A stretch of 22,189 nucleotides of DNA from JANOBJ01 sp031411575. GTDB lineage: Bacteria; Pseudomonadota; Gammaproteobacteria; Burkholderiales; Burkholderiaceae_C. The translations under genes and the position numbers were made by a program. The stretch is from assembly GCA_031411575.1 (NCBI GenBank), contig JANOBJ010000087.1, positions 1-22,189 of the forward strand, in the 5' to 3' direction. Below, in pieces: positions 14,702-22,034 of the stretch; within the stretch, counting starts at the first letter, position 1, and the number at the start of each line of letters is the position of its first letter. Below the pieces are notes generated by a model that searched no databases, was not told where the DNA came from, and worked only from the letters and a program-made list of their open reading frames with translations.

Positions 14702-16045
14702 ATGCAAACCGCCAGCCTTCCGATCGGCCCCAAACCGACACCCGTCCTGTCCAGCGCCGCTCACGCCCAACGTCTGGTGCGCGGGGGGTGGTGGATCGTC
14801 GTTGGCGCCATTTTGCCGATCGGTCTGTGGATGGCGTTTGCGCCGCTGTCCATGGCCGTGGTCGCACCCGCCTTCGTCAAGGTCGACCTCAACCGTCGCC
14901 CGGTGCAACACCTCGAAGGCGGCATCGTCCGCTCGGTGCTGGTGCGCGATGGCCAGACGGTGAAGGCGGGTGACCCCATCCTGTTGCTGGGCGACGTGGG
15001 CGTGGACGCCGACCGCAATCGCCTGGACTACCGCGTGCACGTGGAACGGGCGGCGCTGGCGAGATTCGAGGCGGAACAAAGCCTGGCACGCAGCCTGGTG
15101 TTTCCAAAGGATCTGGTCGCGGCAGGGCAGCGCGACGAGCGGATCCGGGAAGCCCTGTCCAAGGAGTCCTCCCTGTTCAAGACGCGGCTTGACGCGATGA
15201 ACAGCGAACTTGCGCTCATGAAGACCCAGCGTGATCGCATCGAGCAGGAGATGCAGGCCTTGCGCACGCAGATTTCACACTCGCAGGGCTCGCTGGATCT
15301 GCAGCGCAGGGATCTCGAATCCAACCGCCGCCTGCTCAAGGACGGGTTCATTTCCGAGACGCGCGTGGTGCAACTGGAAGCGACCGTCGCCGACTATGCC
15401 GGCAAGCTCGAGGAACGTCGCTCCGAACTTGCGCGCGCCCAGCAACGCATGGGCGACACCGATCTGAAAATCAAGTCGGTACAAAACGAATACAGCAAGG
15501 CTGCCAGCGACCAGGTGAAGGTAACAGCAGCCCGCCTTGGCGAAATCGAGCAGGAGCAGCGCAAATCCAGTGATGCGGCATCGCGTCAGGTGGTGGTGGC
15601 GCCGGCAGCAGGTGAGGTCATTGACCTCAAATTCACTTCGCCGGGTTCGGTCATCCGTCCCGGCGAGCCGATTGCCGAGATCGTTCCGACCAATACCAAC
15701 CTGGTAGTCGAGGGACGGATCCGCCCGGAAGATGTGGGCAATGTTCAAGTCGACCAGCATGCACGCATCAAGTTCACCGCGTTCAAGTACCGCAGCAGCG
15801 CGATGGTGACAGGCAAGGTCATCTATGTGTCGGGCGACCGTCTGACGGACAAGAACGTCAATGCGCCACCGTACTACACCGTGCTGATTCAAGCGGATCC
15901 AAAATCCTTGCGCGAGGCAGCCGAACTGAAGGTCCAGGCGGGTATGCCGGCCGAAGTCTATATCGAGGGCACCGTCCAGACGCCGTTGCAGTACATGATC
16001 GAACCGATTGCCGGTACCGCGCGACGGGCTGCACGGCAGATGTAG
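14702..16045 (+). CDS. HlyD/PrtE-family membrane fusion protein of the type I system
   Basis: This 447-residue periplasmic adaptor links the ABC transporter to the outer-membrane factor. One transmembrane helix near residues 25-50 (GGWWIVVGAILPIGLWM) is followed by a lipoyl-like half-motif (HLEGGIVRSVLVRDGQTVKAG shortened here to its core EGGIVRSVLVRDGQTVKAG), a long coiled-coil region of about residues 100-290 rich in E, Q, R and L, the second lipoyl half (VVVAPAAGEVIDLKF) and a beta-barrel domain ending in the C-terminal GMPAEVYIEG motif typical of HlyD proteins. Length is usual for the PrtE/HasE type. It ends 55 bases before a strong terminator, so it closes the transcription unit. Confidence 0.94.
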   Translation: MQTASLPIGPKPTPVLSSAAHAQRLVRGGWWIVVGAILPIGLWMAFAPLSMAVVAPAFVKVDLNRRPVQHLEGGIVRSVLVRDGQTVKAGDPILLLGDVGVDADRNRLDYRVHVERAALARFEAEQSLARSLVFPKDLVAAGQRDERIREALSKESSLFKTRLDAMNSELALMKTQRDRIEQEMQALRTQISHSQGSLDLQRRDLESNRRLLKDGFISETRVVQLEATVADYAGKLEERRSELARAQQRMGDTDLKIKSVQNEYSKAASDQVKVTAARLGEIEQEQRKSSDAASRQVVVAPAAGEVIDLKFTSPGSVIRPGEPIAEIVPTNTNLVVEGRIRPEDVGNVQVDQHARIKFTAFKYRSSAMVTGKVIYVSGDRLTDKNVNAPPYYTVLIQADPKSLREAAELKVQAGMPAEVYIEGTVQTPLQYMIEPIAGTARRAARQM

Positions 16046-16099
16046 TTCGCAACCAGCCGCCGCCCCGGTTCGTCTTCGACGAGCGGCGTGCGGCAAAAC

Positions 16100-16126
16100 A
16101 AAAAAGGCGCCGAGGCGCCTTTTTTT
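16100..16126. terminator. Strong bidirectional rho-independent terminator
   Basis: Arms AAAAAAGGCGC and GCGCCTTTTTT flank the loop CGAG. A run of A on one side and T on the other make it functional in both directions, separating the secretion genes from the convergent sigma-54 regulator. Confidence 0.93.
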
Positions 16127-16173
16127 GATGGATGGCCCGCGAAGCTCGCGGCCCCGTCACAACCCGGTCGGTA

Positions 16174-17598
16174 TCAGGAGTCCCATTGCATGCTCTCGGC
16201 CGGCATGATGTTGCTGTGCTGCGGCATCGCAGAGGGCAACTCGCGCATGGCCTGTGAGCTCAACCGGCCCGCGTGCTTGCTGGCCAGCCGGTACAGCGTG
16301 ACGCGGGAAATACCCAGCGCCTTGGCCGCACGGCTGAAGTTGTACCCCTGGCTGAACAGCGCTTCTTCAATCGCGACCGCCTCGGCCTGGTCGCGCGCTT
16401 CATCCAGGTGCATCGCCATGCTGGTCGTTTGCGCGTTCAGGCCCAACTCATAGGGCGCAATCAACGCGCGGTCGCACATCACTGCTGCGCGGTTGATGCG
16501 GTTGCTCAGTTCGCGCACGTTGCCCGGCCAGCTGTGCGACAGCAGCACCCGGGTAGCTTCCGGGTCAAACCCTTTGGCCTTGATCGGGCTGCTTTTCTTG
16601 ATGGTGTTGAGGATGTGGTGCGCGAGGATCAGCACATCAGAGCCGCGCTCGCGCAACGGCGGGACATCAATCTTCAACACGTTCAGGCGGTACAGCAAGT
16701 CTTCGCGAAACTTGTTCTGGTGTACGGCATCTTCCAGGTTGACGTGGGTGGCCGCGACAATGCGAATGTCAACGCGGATTTCTTCGGTTCCGCCCACGCG
16801 GGTGATCTTGCCTTCCTGCAGGAAGCGCAGGAAATTGACCTGGGCTTCCAGCGGCAGGTCACCAATCTCGTCCAGCAGCAGGGTGCCGCCGTGTGCGGCC
16901 TCAATGATGCCAATCTTGCGCTGGTTGGCACCGGTGAAAGCACCGCGCTCGTGTCCAAACAACTCGGATTGCACCAGCTGGGGGGCCATGGCGCCGCAGT
17001 TGAGCGCCATGAATTTTTCTTTGTAGCGCTCGGACGCATCATGGATGTTGCGCGCGATCAGCTCCTTGCCGGAGCCGGTTTCACCAATGATCAGGATGGG
17101 CGAACGGACTTTGGAGAACCGGTCGATCAACTGGCGCATGTGGTGCATGCAGGGCGAGTTGCCCACCAGATCGACATGGCTTCCGCGAGCAGGATGGGCC
17201 ACCGGCGTCATCGCGATCACTTGCTGCGCGAGGAAGCTGCGCAGGTGCTCGCGAAGGCGCTGGTACGGGTGAAGCCAGAAATCGACGCACTCGGCACGCA
17301 GCCACTGGCGCAGCCGGTCGTTGTAGAGGTCAGCGGAATGCACCATCGCCACCCAGTCGCAGGTGATATTGTGCAGGCGGCACATCTCGATCTGCTCGCT
17401 GCACTCGCGAAGCGCGGCGTCAGACACGTCACGCACATCGATCACGCCCACAGAAAAGCTCAACTGCCGCAGCGAATTGATGCGTTCCATCGACTTTCGC
17501 ACGTCGACGATCTCTTCCACAGCTTCATTCAGTCCGAGCCTCAGCTCGCTCAGACTTGCGCTCGAACCTATAAAGGCTACATAGCGTTTATTTTTCAT
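16174..17598 (-). CDS. Sigma-54-dependent activator, VpsR-like
   Basis: This 474-residue enhancer-binding protein has an N-terminal receiver-like domain (about 1-135) that lacks a clear canonical phosphorylation pattern and resembles the VpsR domain, a central AAA+ domain and a Fis-type DNA-binding domain. Visible motifs are Walker A GETGSGKE (172-179), GAFTGA (219-224, contact with sigma-54), Walker B LLLDEIGD with D243-E244, and the WPGNVREL segment (357-364). The helix-turn-helix is FSRAAKALGISRVTLYRLAS (421-440), followed by an unusual 34-residue tail. VpsR homologues respond to cyclic di-GMP and control matrix genes; whether this one does is unknown. As the only such protein in the window it is the best candidate to drive the MCO1 and MCO2 promoters. 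Confidence 0.93.
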   Translation of the reverse strand: MKNKRYVAFIGSSASLSELRLGLNEAVEEIVDVRKSMERINSLRQLSFSVGVIDVRDVSDAALRECSEQIEMCRLHNITCDWVAMVHSADLYNDRLRQWLRAECVDFWLHPYQRLREHLRSFLAQQVIAMTPVAHPARGSHVDLVGNSPCMHHMRQLIDRFSKVRSPILIIGETGSGKELIARNIHDASERYKEKFMALNCGAMAPQLVQSELFGHERGAFTGANQRKIGIIEAAHGGTLLLDEIGDLPLEAQVNFLRFLQEGKITRVGGTEEIRVDIRIVAATHVNLEDAVHQNKFREDLLYRLNVLKIDVPPLRERGSDVLILAHHILNTIKKSSPIKAKGFDPEATRVLLSHSWPGNVRELSNRINRAAVMCDRALIAPYELGLNAQTTSMAMHLDEARDQAEAVAIEEALFSQGYNFSRAAKALGISRVTLYRLASKHAGRLSSQAMRELPSAMPQHSNIMPAESMQWDS

Positions 17599-17691
17599 TT
17601 CCCAGCCCCCTAGCCGCTTTCACTACCGCAAAACACGACACCGGTGTCTGTCAGCCTATCCCTCGTTGTTGTTGGCTTGTAGACACAAAAC

Positions 17692-17742
17692 GTTTCACAC
17701 CTACCGGCGATGACTTCTTATTGGAACGCCGGCACGTGAAAC
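17692..17742. promoter_or_regulatory. Large two-block inverted repeat in the activator promoter region
   Basis: GTTTCAC (17692-17698) pairs with GTGAAAC (17736-17742), and inside them CCGGCG (17704-17709) pairs with CGCCGG (17727-17732). The outer blocks match the half-site of the TGTTTCA palindromes upstream of the oxidases, with centres about 44 bases (four helical turns) apart, so autoregulation by the activator is possible. Confidence 0.45.
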
Positions 17743-17810
17743 CTCAATGACGCGAACCTGCCTAAACCTCACTCACACCCAAAGAATAGAGGGGAACAGC
17801 CCCCAATGCA

Positions 17811-17826
17811 CGTGACAAAAGTCACA
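17811..17826. promoter_or_regulatory. CRP/FNR-superfamily-like site
   Basis: CGTGACAAAAGTCACA matches TGTGA-N6-TCACA at nine of ten fixed positions. It is about 215 bases upstream of the activator start on the minus strand, so its target promoter is uncertain. Confidence 0.4.
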
Positions 17827-17970
17827 CCTATTCGTAACTAATTGTTTTCACGATACTAAACCAACGTGACTCACGCTGCAAGCAATTGCGTGCGCTGTGC
17901 TCAATATTGCGGGCTATTTGCCTTGGACAAGGCACCGCTTCATGATTTCGTGCCGCCCACCGCAGGCAGG

Positions 17971-18002
17971 AACAGAAAAGCCCGGCAAACCGGGCTTCTG
18001 TT
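17971..18002 (-). terminator. Terminator of the nitronate monooxygenase transcript
   Basis: AAGCCCGG and CCGGGCTT flank a 4-base loop, with AACAG and CTGTT extending the pairing outside. On the minus strand the stem is followed by TTTTCTGTT. It lies 21 bases after the stop codon of the gene. Confidence 0.8.
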
Positions 18003-18023
18003 ACGAATTCGGTTGTGAAACCC

Positions 18024-18983
18024 CTACACCAACAGCCGGGCCCGGGCTTCCAGGTACTCGCGCTTGAGCCGCGCCACGAAGTCGGCCGTCGACATCACCT
18101 GATCGACTGCGCCAATGCCCTGGCCGCAGCCCCAGATGTCCTTCCAGGCCTTCTTGGCGCTGTCGCCGCCGCCAAAGCTCATGGTGGTGGGATCACTCTC
18201 GGGCAGATTGTCCGGATCAAGGCCAGCGGCCCGGATCGACGGCGCCAGGTAGTTGCCGTGCACACCGGTGAACAGGTTGGAGTAAACGATGTCGTCCGAG
18301 CTGCCTTGGACAATCGCCTGCTTGTAGGCGTCGCTGGCGCGCGCCTCCTGCGTGGCGATGAAGGCAGAGCCAATATAGGCAAAGTCTGCTCCCATGGCCT
18401 GTGCCGCCAGCACGGCGCCGCCAGTGGCAATTGCGCCGCTGAGCGCGACCGGCCCGTCAAACCACTGCCGGATCTCCTGCACCAGCGCAAACGGGCTTTT
18501 GACGCCCGCGTGCCCCCCTGCCCCTGCCGCCACCGCGATCAGGCCGTCAGCGCCCTTCTCGATGGCTTTGTGGGCAAAGCGGTTGTTGATGATGTCGTGC
18601 AGCACCACGCCACCGTAGCTCTGCGCGGCGGCGTTGATGTCCTCGCGCGCACCCAGGCTGGTGATGATGATGGGTACCTTGTAGCGCACGCAGGCTTGCA
18701 TGTCGTGCTCCAGCCGGTCGTTGGACTTGTGCACGATCTGGTTGATCGCAAAGGGCGCGGCGGGCTTGTCCGGGTTCGCCTGGTTGTAAGCTGCGAGCGT
18801 CTCGGTGATCTCGGCCAGCCACTCGTCCAGCTGCGAGGCCGGGCGCGCGTTGAGCGCGGGCATGGCGCCCACGATGCCTGCCTTGCACTGCTCGATCACA
18901 AGCTTGGGGTTGCTGATGATAAACAGCGGCGAGCCGATGATGGGCAGAGGCAGGTTGTTCAGCGGCGGCGGCAGTCGGGACAT
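18024..18983 (-). CDS. Nitronate monooxygenase / 2-nitropropane dioxygenase-like FMN enzyme
   Basis: This 319-residue TIM-barrel flavoprotein belongs to the NMO (2-nitropropane dioxygenase) family, which oxidises alkyl nitronates such as propionate 3-nitronate with FMN. The N-terminal PIIGSPLFIISNP segment, the catalytic-histidine motif AAGAGGHAG (H158), GPVALSGAIATGGAVLAAQAMGADFAYIGSAF for FMN phosphate binding, and a glycine-rich C-terminal region agree with the family. A GGAGA ribosome site precedes the ATG. It lies downstream of the acyl-CoA dehydrogenase on the same strand, but a 123-base gap containing a repeat separates them. Some family members are enoyl reductases or quinone reductases, so the physiological substrate is uncertain. 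Confidence 0.9.
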   Translation of the reverse strand: MSRLPPPLNNLPLPIIGSPLFIISNPKLVIEQCKAGIVGAMPALNARPASQLDEWLAEITETLAAYNQANPDKPAAPFAINQIVHKSNDRLEHDMQACVRYKVPIIITSLGAREDINAAAQSYGGVVLHDIINNRFAHKAIEKGADGLIAVAAGAGGHAGVKSPFALVQEIRQWFDGPVALSGAIATGGAVLAAQAMGADFAYIGSAFIATQEARASDAYKQAIVQGSSDDIVYSNLFTGVHGNYLAPSIRAAGLDPDNLPESDPTTMSFGGGDSAKKAWKDIWGCGQGIGAVDQVMSTADFVARLKREYLEARARLLV

Positions 18984-19007
18984 GGCTTCTCCGGTCGGTT
19001 TAGGATG

Positions 19008-19076
19008 TTTTTCAAGTCAAATTGGTCTCTGGTCCGCATCGCATGGTCATTGTTTGCTATATATTTTATAGCAAAC
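19008..19076 (-). repeat. Interspersed hairpin-plus-tail repeat, copy C
   Basis: Read on the minus strand, a perfect 10-bp stem GTTTGCTATA / TATAGCAAAC with a 5-base loop is followed by AATGACCATGCGATGCGGAC and, after a short spacer, AATTTGACTTGAAAAA. It has the same block order as copy A and matches copy B through the GATGCGGAC block. It ends about 25 bases before the nitronate monooxygenase start. Confidence 0.8.
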
Positions 19077-19106
19077 AAGTTGACGCGATGAGACGCGTCA
19101 CGGCAT

Positions 19107-20921
19107 TCAGAAGGCGTCGATCGCGAGTGCAGTGACGCTGTCCGCGCCGTCCACAATGCAGTCGCGCACGCCGGGCGCCTTGCTCAGGATGTGCTCGGCA
19201 TAAAAGCGCGCTGTGGCGATCTTGGCCACCATGAATCCCGCGTCGTCGCCAGCGGCCAGCGCATCCTCGGCCGCCAGCAGCGCGCGCGCCATCTGCCAGC
19301 CTGCGACGAGGTTGCCCGCGAGCATCAGGTAGGGCACCGATCCGGCGAACACGGCGTTCGGCGAGGCCTTCGTATTGCCCGCGACAAAACCTACGACGTC
19401 CAGGAACGCCAGTCGCGCGGCCGTCAGCCGCTTGAGCACCGCCCGCGCGGCAACGCTGTCGCGCTGGGCCAGTTCGGCTTCGGTTGTGGCAATCTGCGCG
19501 GCAATCGCCTTGGCCGTCTGGCCGCCATCGCGCGCGGTCTTGCGGCCCACGAGGTCGTTGGCCTGGATCGCGGTGGTGCCTTCGTAGATGGTGAGAATTT
19601 TGGCATCGCGGTAGTACTGCGCCGCGCCAGTCTCTTCGATGAAGCCCATGCCGCCGTGTACCTGCACGCCGAGCGAGGTCACCTCCAGGCTCATCTCGGT
19701 GCTGTAGCCCTTGACCAGTGGCACCATGAACTCATAGAAGGCCGCGTTTTGCTTGCGCACGTCGGCATCGGGGTGGTGGTGAGCCGCATCGTAGGCGGCA
19801 GCGGCCACCATCGCCATCGCGCGGCAGCCCTCGGTGTAGGCCCGCATCGTCATCAGCATGCGTTTCACGTCGGGGTGGTGAATGATCGGCGCGCTGGCGC
19901 TGATGCTGCCATCCACCGGACGGCTCTGCACGCGGTCTTTGGCGTACTGCACGGCCTTTTGGTAGGCCCGCTCGGCAATCGCAATACCCTGCACGCCCAC
20001 CGCATACCGGGCGGCGTTCATCATGATGAACATGTACTCGAGGCCGCGGTTTTCCTGACCGACCAGGTAACCTACAGCCCCCGGGCTGTTCCGGTTTTCC
20101 GCCGCCGTGCCATCACCAAACTGCAGCACGGCCGTGGGCGAGGCCTTGATGCCCATCTTGTGTTCAATGCTGACGCAGTGGGCGTCGTTGCGCGCGCCCA
20201 CGCTGCCATCGGCATTGACCATGAACTTCGGCACCACGAAGAGGCTGATGCCCTTGACGCCTTCTGGTGCACCGACCACCCGCGCCAGCACCAGGTGGAC
20301 GATGTTCTCGGCCATGTCGTGCTCGCCGTAGGTGATGTAGATCTTGGTGCCGAAGATTTTGTAGCTGCCATCAGCTTGTGGCTCGGCGCGCGTGCGCACC
20401 AGCGACAGATCCGAGCCGGCCTGCGGCTCGGTCAGATTCATGGTGCCGGTCCACTGCCCGCTGACCAGTTTTTCCAGGTAAATGGCCTTCAGGTCGTCGG
20501 AGCCAGCGGTCAACAAGGCTTCGATCGCCCCGTCGGTCAGCAACGGACACAGCGCAAAGCTCATGTTGGCGGAGTTGAGAATTTCTCCGCAGGCAGCGCC
20601 TATAGTCTTGGGCAAGCCTTGGCCACCGTGCTCAACCGGATGCTGCAGCCCCTGCCAGCCGCCCTCAGCGTACTGGCGGAAAGCCTCCTTGAAACCCGGC
20701 GTGGTGGTGACCTTCCCGTCCTTGAAACTGGAAGGGTTCTTGTCGCCCTCCCAGTTCAGCGGTGCCAGCACGCCTTCGTTGAACTTGGCGCACTCTTCCA
20801 GCACAGCCTGGGCCGTGTCGAACCCGGCTTCTTCAAAGCCTGGGATCTGCGCAATCTGGTCGATGCCGGCCAGGTGCTTGATACCAAACAGCATGTCCTT
20901 GAGGGGGGCGGTATAACTCAT
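19107..20921 (-). CDS. Acyl-CoA dehydrogenase (long, DmdC-like family)
   Basis: This 604-residue FAD enzyme has the long acyl-CoA dehydrogenase architecture: an N-terminal extension (YTAPLKDMLFGIKHLAGID), the N-terminal, middle and C-terminal ACAD domains, and a further helical C-terminal domain of about 120 residues. MNLTEPQAGSDL is the FAD/substrate segment, and E447 in LTIYEGTTAIQAND is the probable catalytic base. Such proteins act on medium- or long-chain acyl-CoA or on methylmercaptopropionyl-CoA (DmdC); the substrate cannot be fixed here. AGGAG precedes the ATG. It is the third gene after etfB and etfA, which encode its likely electron acceptor, and a perfect hairpin lies between etfA and this gene. 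Confidence 0.93.
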   Translation of the reverse strand: MSYTAPLKDMLFGIKHLAGIDQIAQIPGFEEAGFDTAQAVLEECAKFNEGVLAPLNWEGDKNPSSFKDGKVTTTPGFKEAFRQYAEGGWQGLQHPVEHGGQGLPKTIGAACGEILNSANMSFALCPLLTDGAIEALLTAGSDDLKAIYLEKLVSGQWTGTMNLTEPQAGSDLSLVRTRAEPQADGSYKIFGTKIYITYGEHDMAENIVHLVLARVVGAPEGVKGISLFVVPKFMVNADGSVGARNDAHCVSIEHKMGIKASPTAVLQFGDGTAAENRNSPGAVGYLVGQENRGLEYMFIMMNAARYAVGVQGIAIAERAYQKAVQYAKDRVQSRPVDGSISASAPIIHHPDVKRMLMTMRAYTEGCRAMAMVAAAAYDAAHHHPDADVRKQNAAFYEFMVPLVKGYSTEMSLEVTSLGVQVHGGMGFIEETGAAQYYRDAKILTIYEGTTAIQANDLVGRKTARDGGQTAKAIAAQIATTEAELAQRDSVAARAVLKRLTAARLAFLDVVGFVAGNTKASPNAVFAGSVPYLMLAGNLVAGWQMARALLAAEDALAAGDDAGFMVAKIATARFYAEHILSKAPGVRDCIVDGADSVTALAIDAF

Positions 20922-20943
20922 GTCTCGTCTCCTGCAGATACAA

Positions 20944-20969
20944 CAAGGGCATCGCGAACGATGCCCTTG
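20944..20969 (-). terminator. Perfect intercistronic hairpin between etfA and the acyl-CoA dehydrogenase gene
   Basis: Arms CAAGGGCATCG and CGATGCCCTTG form an 11-bp perfect stem with a 4-base loop, 12 bases after the etfA stop. On the minus strand it is followed by TTGTTGT, a weak U-tract, so it may act as a partial terminator or an RNA-stability element within the operon. Confidence 0.6.
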
Positions 20970-20981
20970 ACCAATGTGAAC

Positions 20982-21926
20982 TTACAGCGCGGCCACCAGC
21001 TCGGGCACCGCGGTAAAGAGGTCAGCCTCGAGGCCATAGTCGGCCACGCTGAAGATCGGCGCCTCCGGGTCTTTGTTGATCGCCACGATCACCTTGGAGT
21101 CCTTCATGCCGGCCAGGTGCTGGATCGCGCCCGAAATGCCGCAGGCCACGTAGAGCTGCGGCGCCACGATCTTGCCAGTCTGGCCCACCTGCCAGTCGTT
21201 GGGCGCGTAGCCGGCATCCACCGCGGCGCGGCTGGCGCCCAGGGCTGCACCCAGCTTGTCAGCCAGCGGCGTCATGACTTCGTTGAATTTCTCCGACGAA
21301 CCGAGCGCACGGCCTCCTGACACGATGATCTTGGCCGCGGTCAGTTCGGGCCGGTCATTCTTGGCGATCTCGTTGCCCATGAAGGCGGATTGAGTACTGT
21401 CGGCTACGGCGGTCACGCTTTCCACCACGCCAGCGCCGCCGGTGGCCGCAGCCGGATCGAAACCGGTGGTGCGCACGGTCAGCACCTTGATCGCGTCCAG
21501 GCTTTGCACGATGGCAATTGCGTTGCCCGCATAGATCGGGCGCTCAAACGTGTCGGCCGAATCGACCTTGGTGACATCGCTGATCTGGCCGACGTCGAGC
21601 TTGGCCGCCACGCGCGGCGCGATGTTCTTGCCCGAGGCGGTGGCCGGAAACAGGATGTGGCTGTAGCTGGAGGCCCCACCGGCACACAAAGCCAGCACCT
21701 GGGCGGCCACGTTCTCGGCCAGGCCATGCGCAAAGCCGGCGCCCTCGGCGTGCAGCACCTTGGCCACGCCCGCGATCTGGCCTGCGGCCTTCGCTGCGTC
21801 GCCAGCGTTGTGGCCAGCCACTAGCACGTGCACGTCGCCACCGCAGGCCAGCGCCGCCGTGACGGTGTTCAGGGTCGCGCCCTTGATGGAAGCGTTGTCG
21901 TGTTCGGCAATTACGAGTGAAGTCAT
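20982..21926 (-). CDS. etfA: Electron transfer flavoprotein subunit alpha
   Basis: This 314-residue FAD-binding subunit of ETF accepts electrons from acyl-CoA dehydrogenases and passes them to ETF:ubiquinone oxidoreductase. The N-terminus MTSLVIAEHDN and the C-terminal FAD domain are typical: VSGGRALGSSEKF, the APNDWQVGQTGKIVAPQLYV segment, ACGISGAIQHLAGMKDS, and INKDPEAPIFSVADYGLEAD. Length is usual for the family. GAGGATCC precedes the ATG. It lies between etfB and the acyl-CoA dehydrogenase gene on the same strand, a common beta-oxidation arrangement. Confidence 0.97.
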   Translation of the reverse strand: MTSLVIAEHDNASIKGATLNTVTAALACGGDVHVLVAGHNAGDAAKAAGQIAGVAKVLHAEGAGFAHGLAENVAAQVLALCAGGASSYSHILFPATASGKNIAPRVAAKLDVGQISDVTKVDSADTFERPIYAGNAIAIVQSLDAIKVLTVRTTGFDPAAATGGAGVVESVTAVADSTQSAFMGNEIAKNDRPELTAAKIIVSGGRALGSSEKFNEVMTPLADKLGAALGASRAAVDAGYAPNDWQVGQTGKIVAPQLYVACGISGAIQHLAGMKDSKVIVAINKDPEAPIFSVADYGLEADLFTAVPELVAAL

Positions 21927-21995
21927 GATCAGGATCCTCTTCGTGTCTGTTCCAGAGAACCCGCGGAACCGGTTCGGCCGGGCCGCTGGGTTTGT

Positions 21996-22034
21996 CCCCC
22001 GGGGGGGAAGGCGGCCGGTCGGCCGCCTCGGGGG
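21996..22034. repeat. GC-rich nested hairpin between etfB and etfA
   Basis: GGCGGCC (22010-22016) and GGCCGCC (22021-22027) form a stem with a 4-base loop, and an outer CCCCC can pair with the final GGGGG directly at the etfB stop. Hairpins of this look are frequent between genes in Comamonadaceae, as far as I recall; no second copy is in this window. Confidence 0.5.

Larger units (their letters stand above)
17599..18023. other. Regulatory gap upstream of the sigma-54 activator gene
   Basis: This 425-base gap carries no convincing gene. It contains a perfect 12-bp palindrome GACACCGGTGTC (17637-17648), a large two-block inverted repeat (17692-17742), a CRP-like site (17811-17826), a short palindrome CGTGACTCACG (17864-17874), and the terminator of the nitronate monooxygenase gene (17971-18002). 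No clear sigma-70 or sigma-54 promoter could be assigned to the activator gene. Confidence 0.6.
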
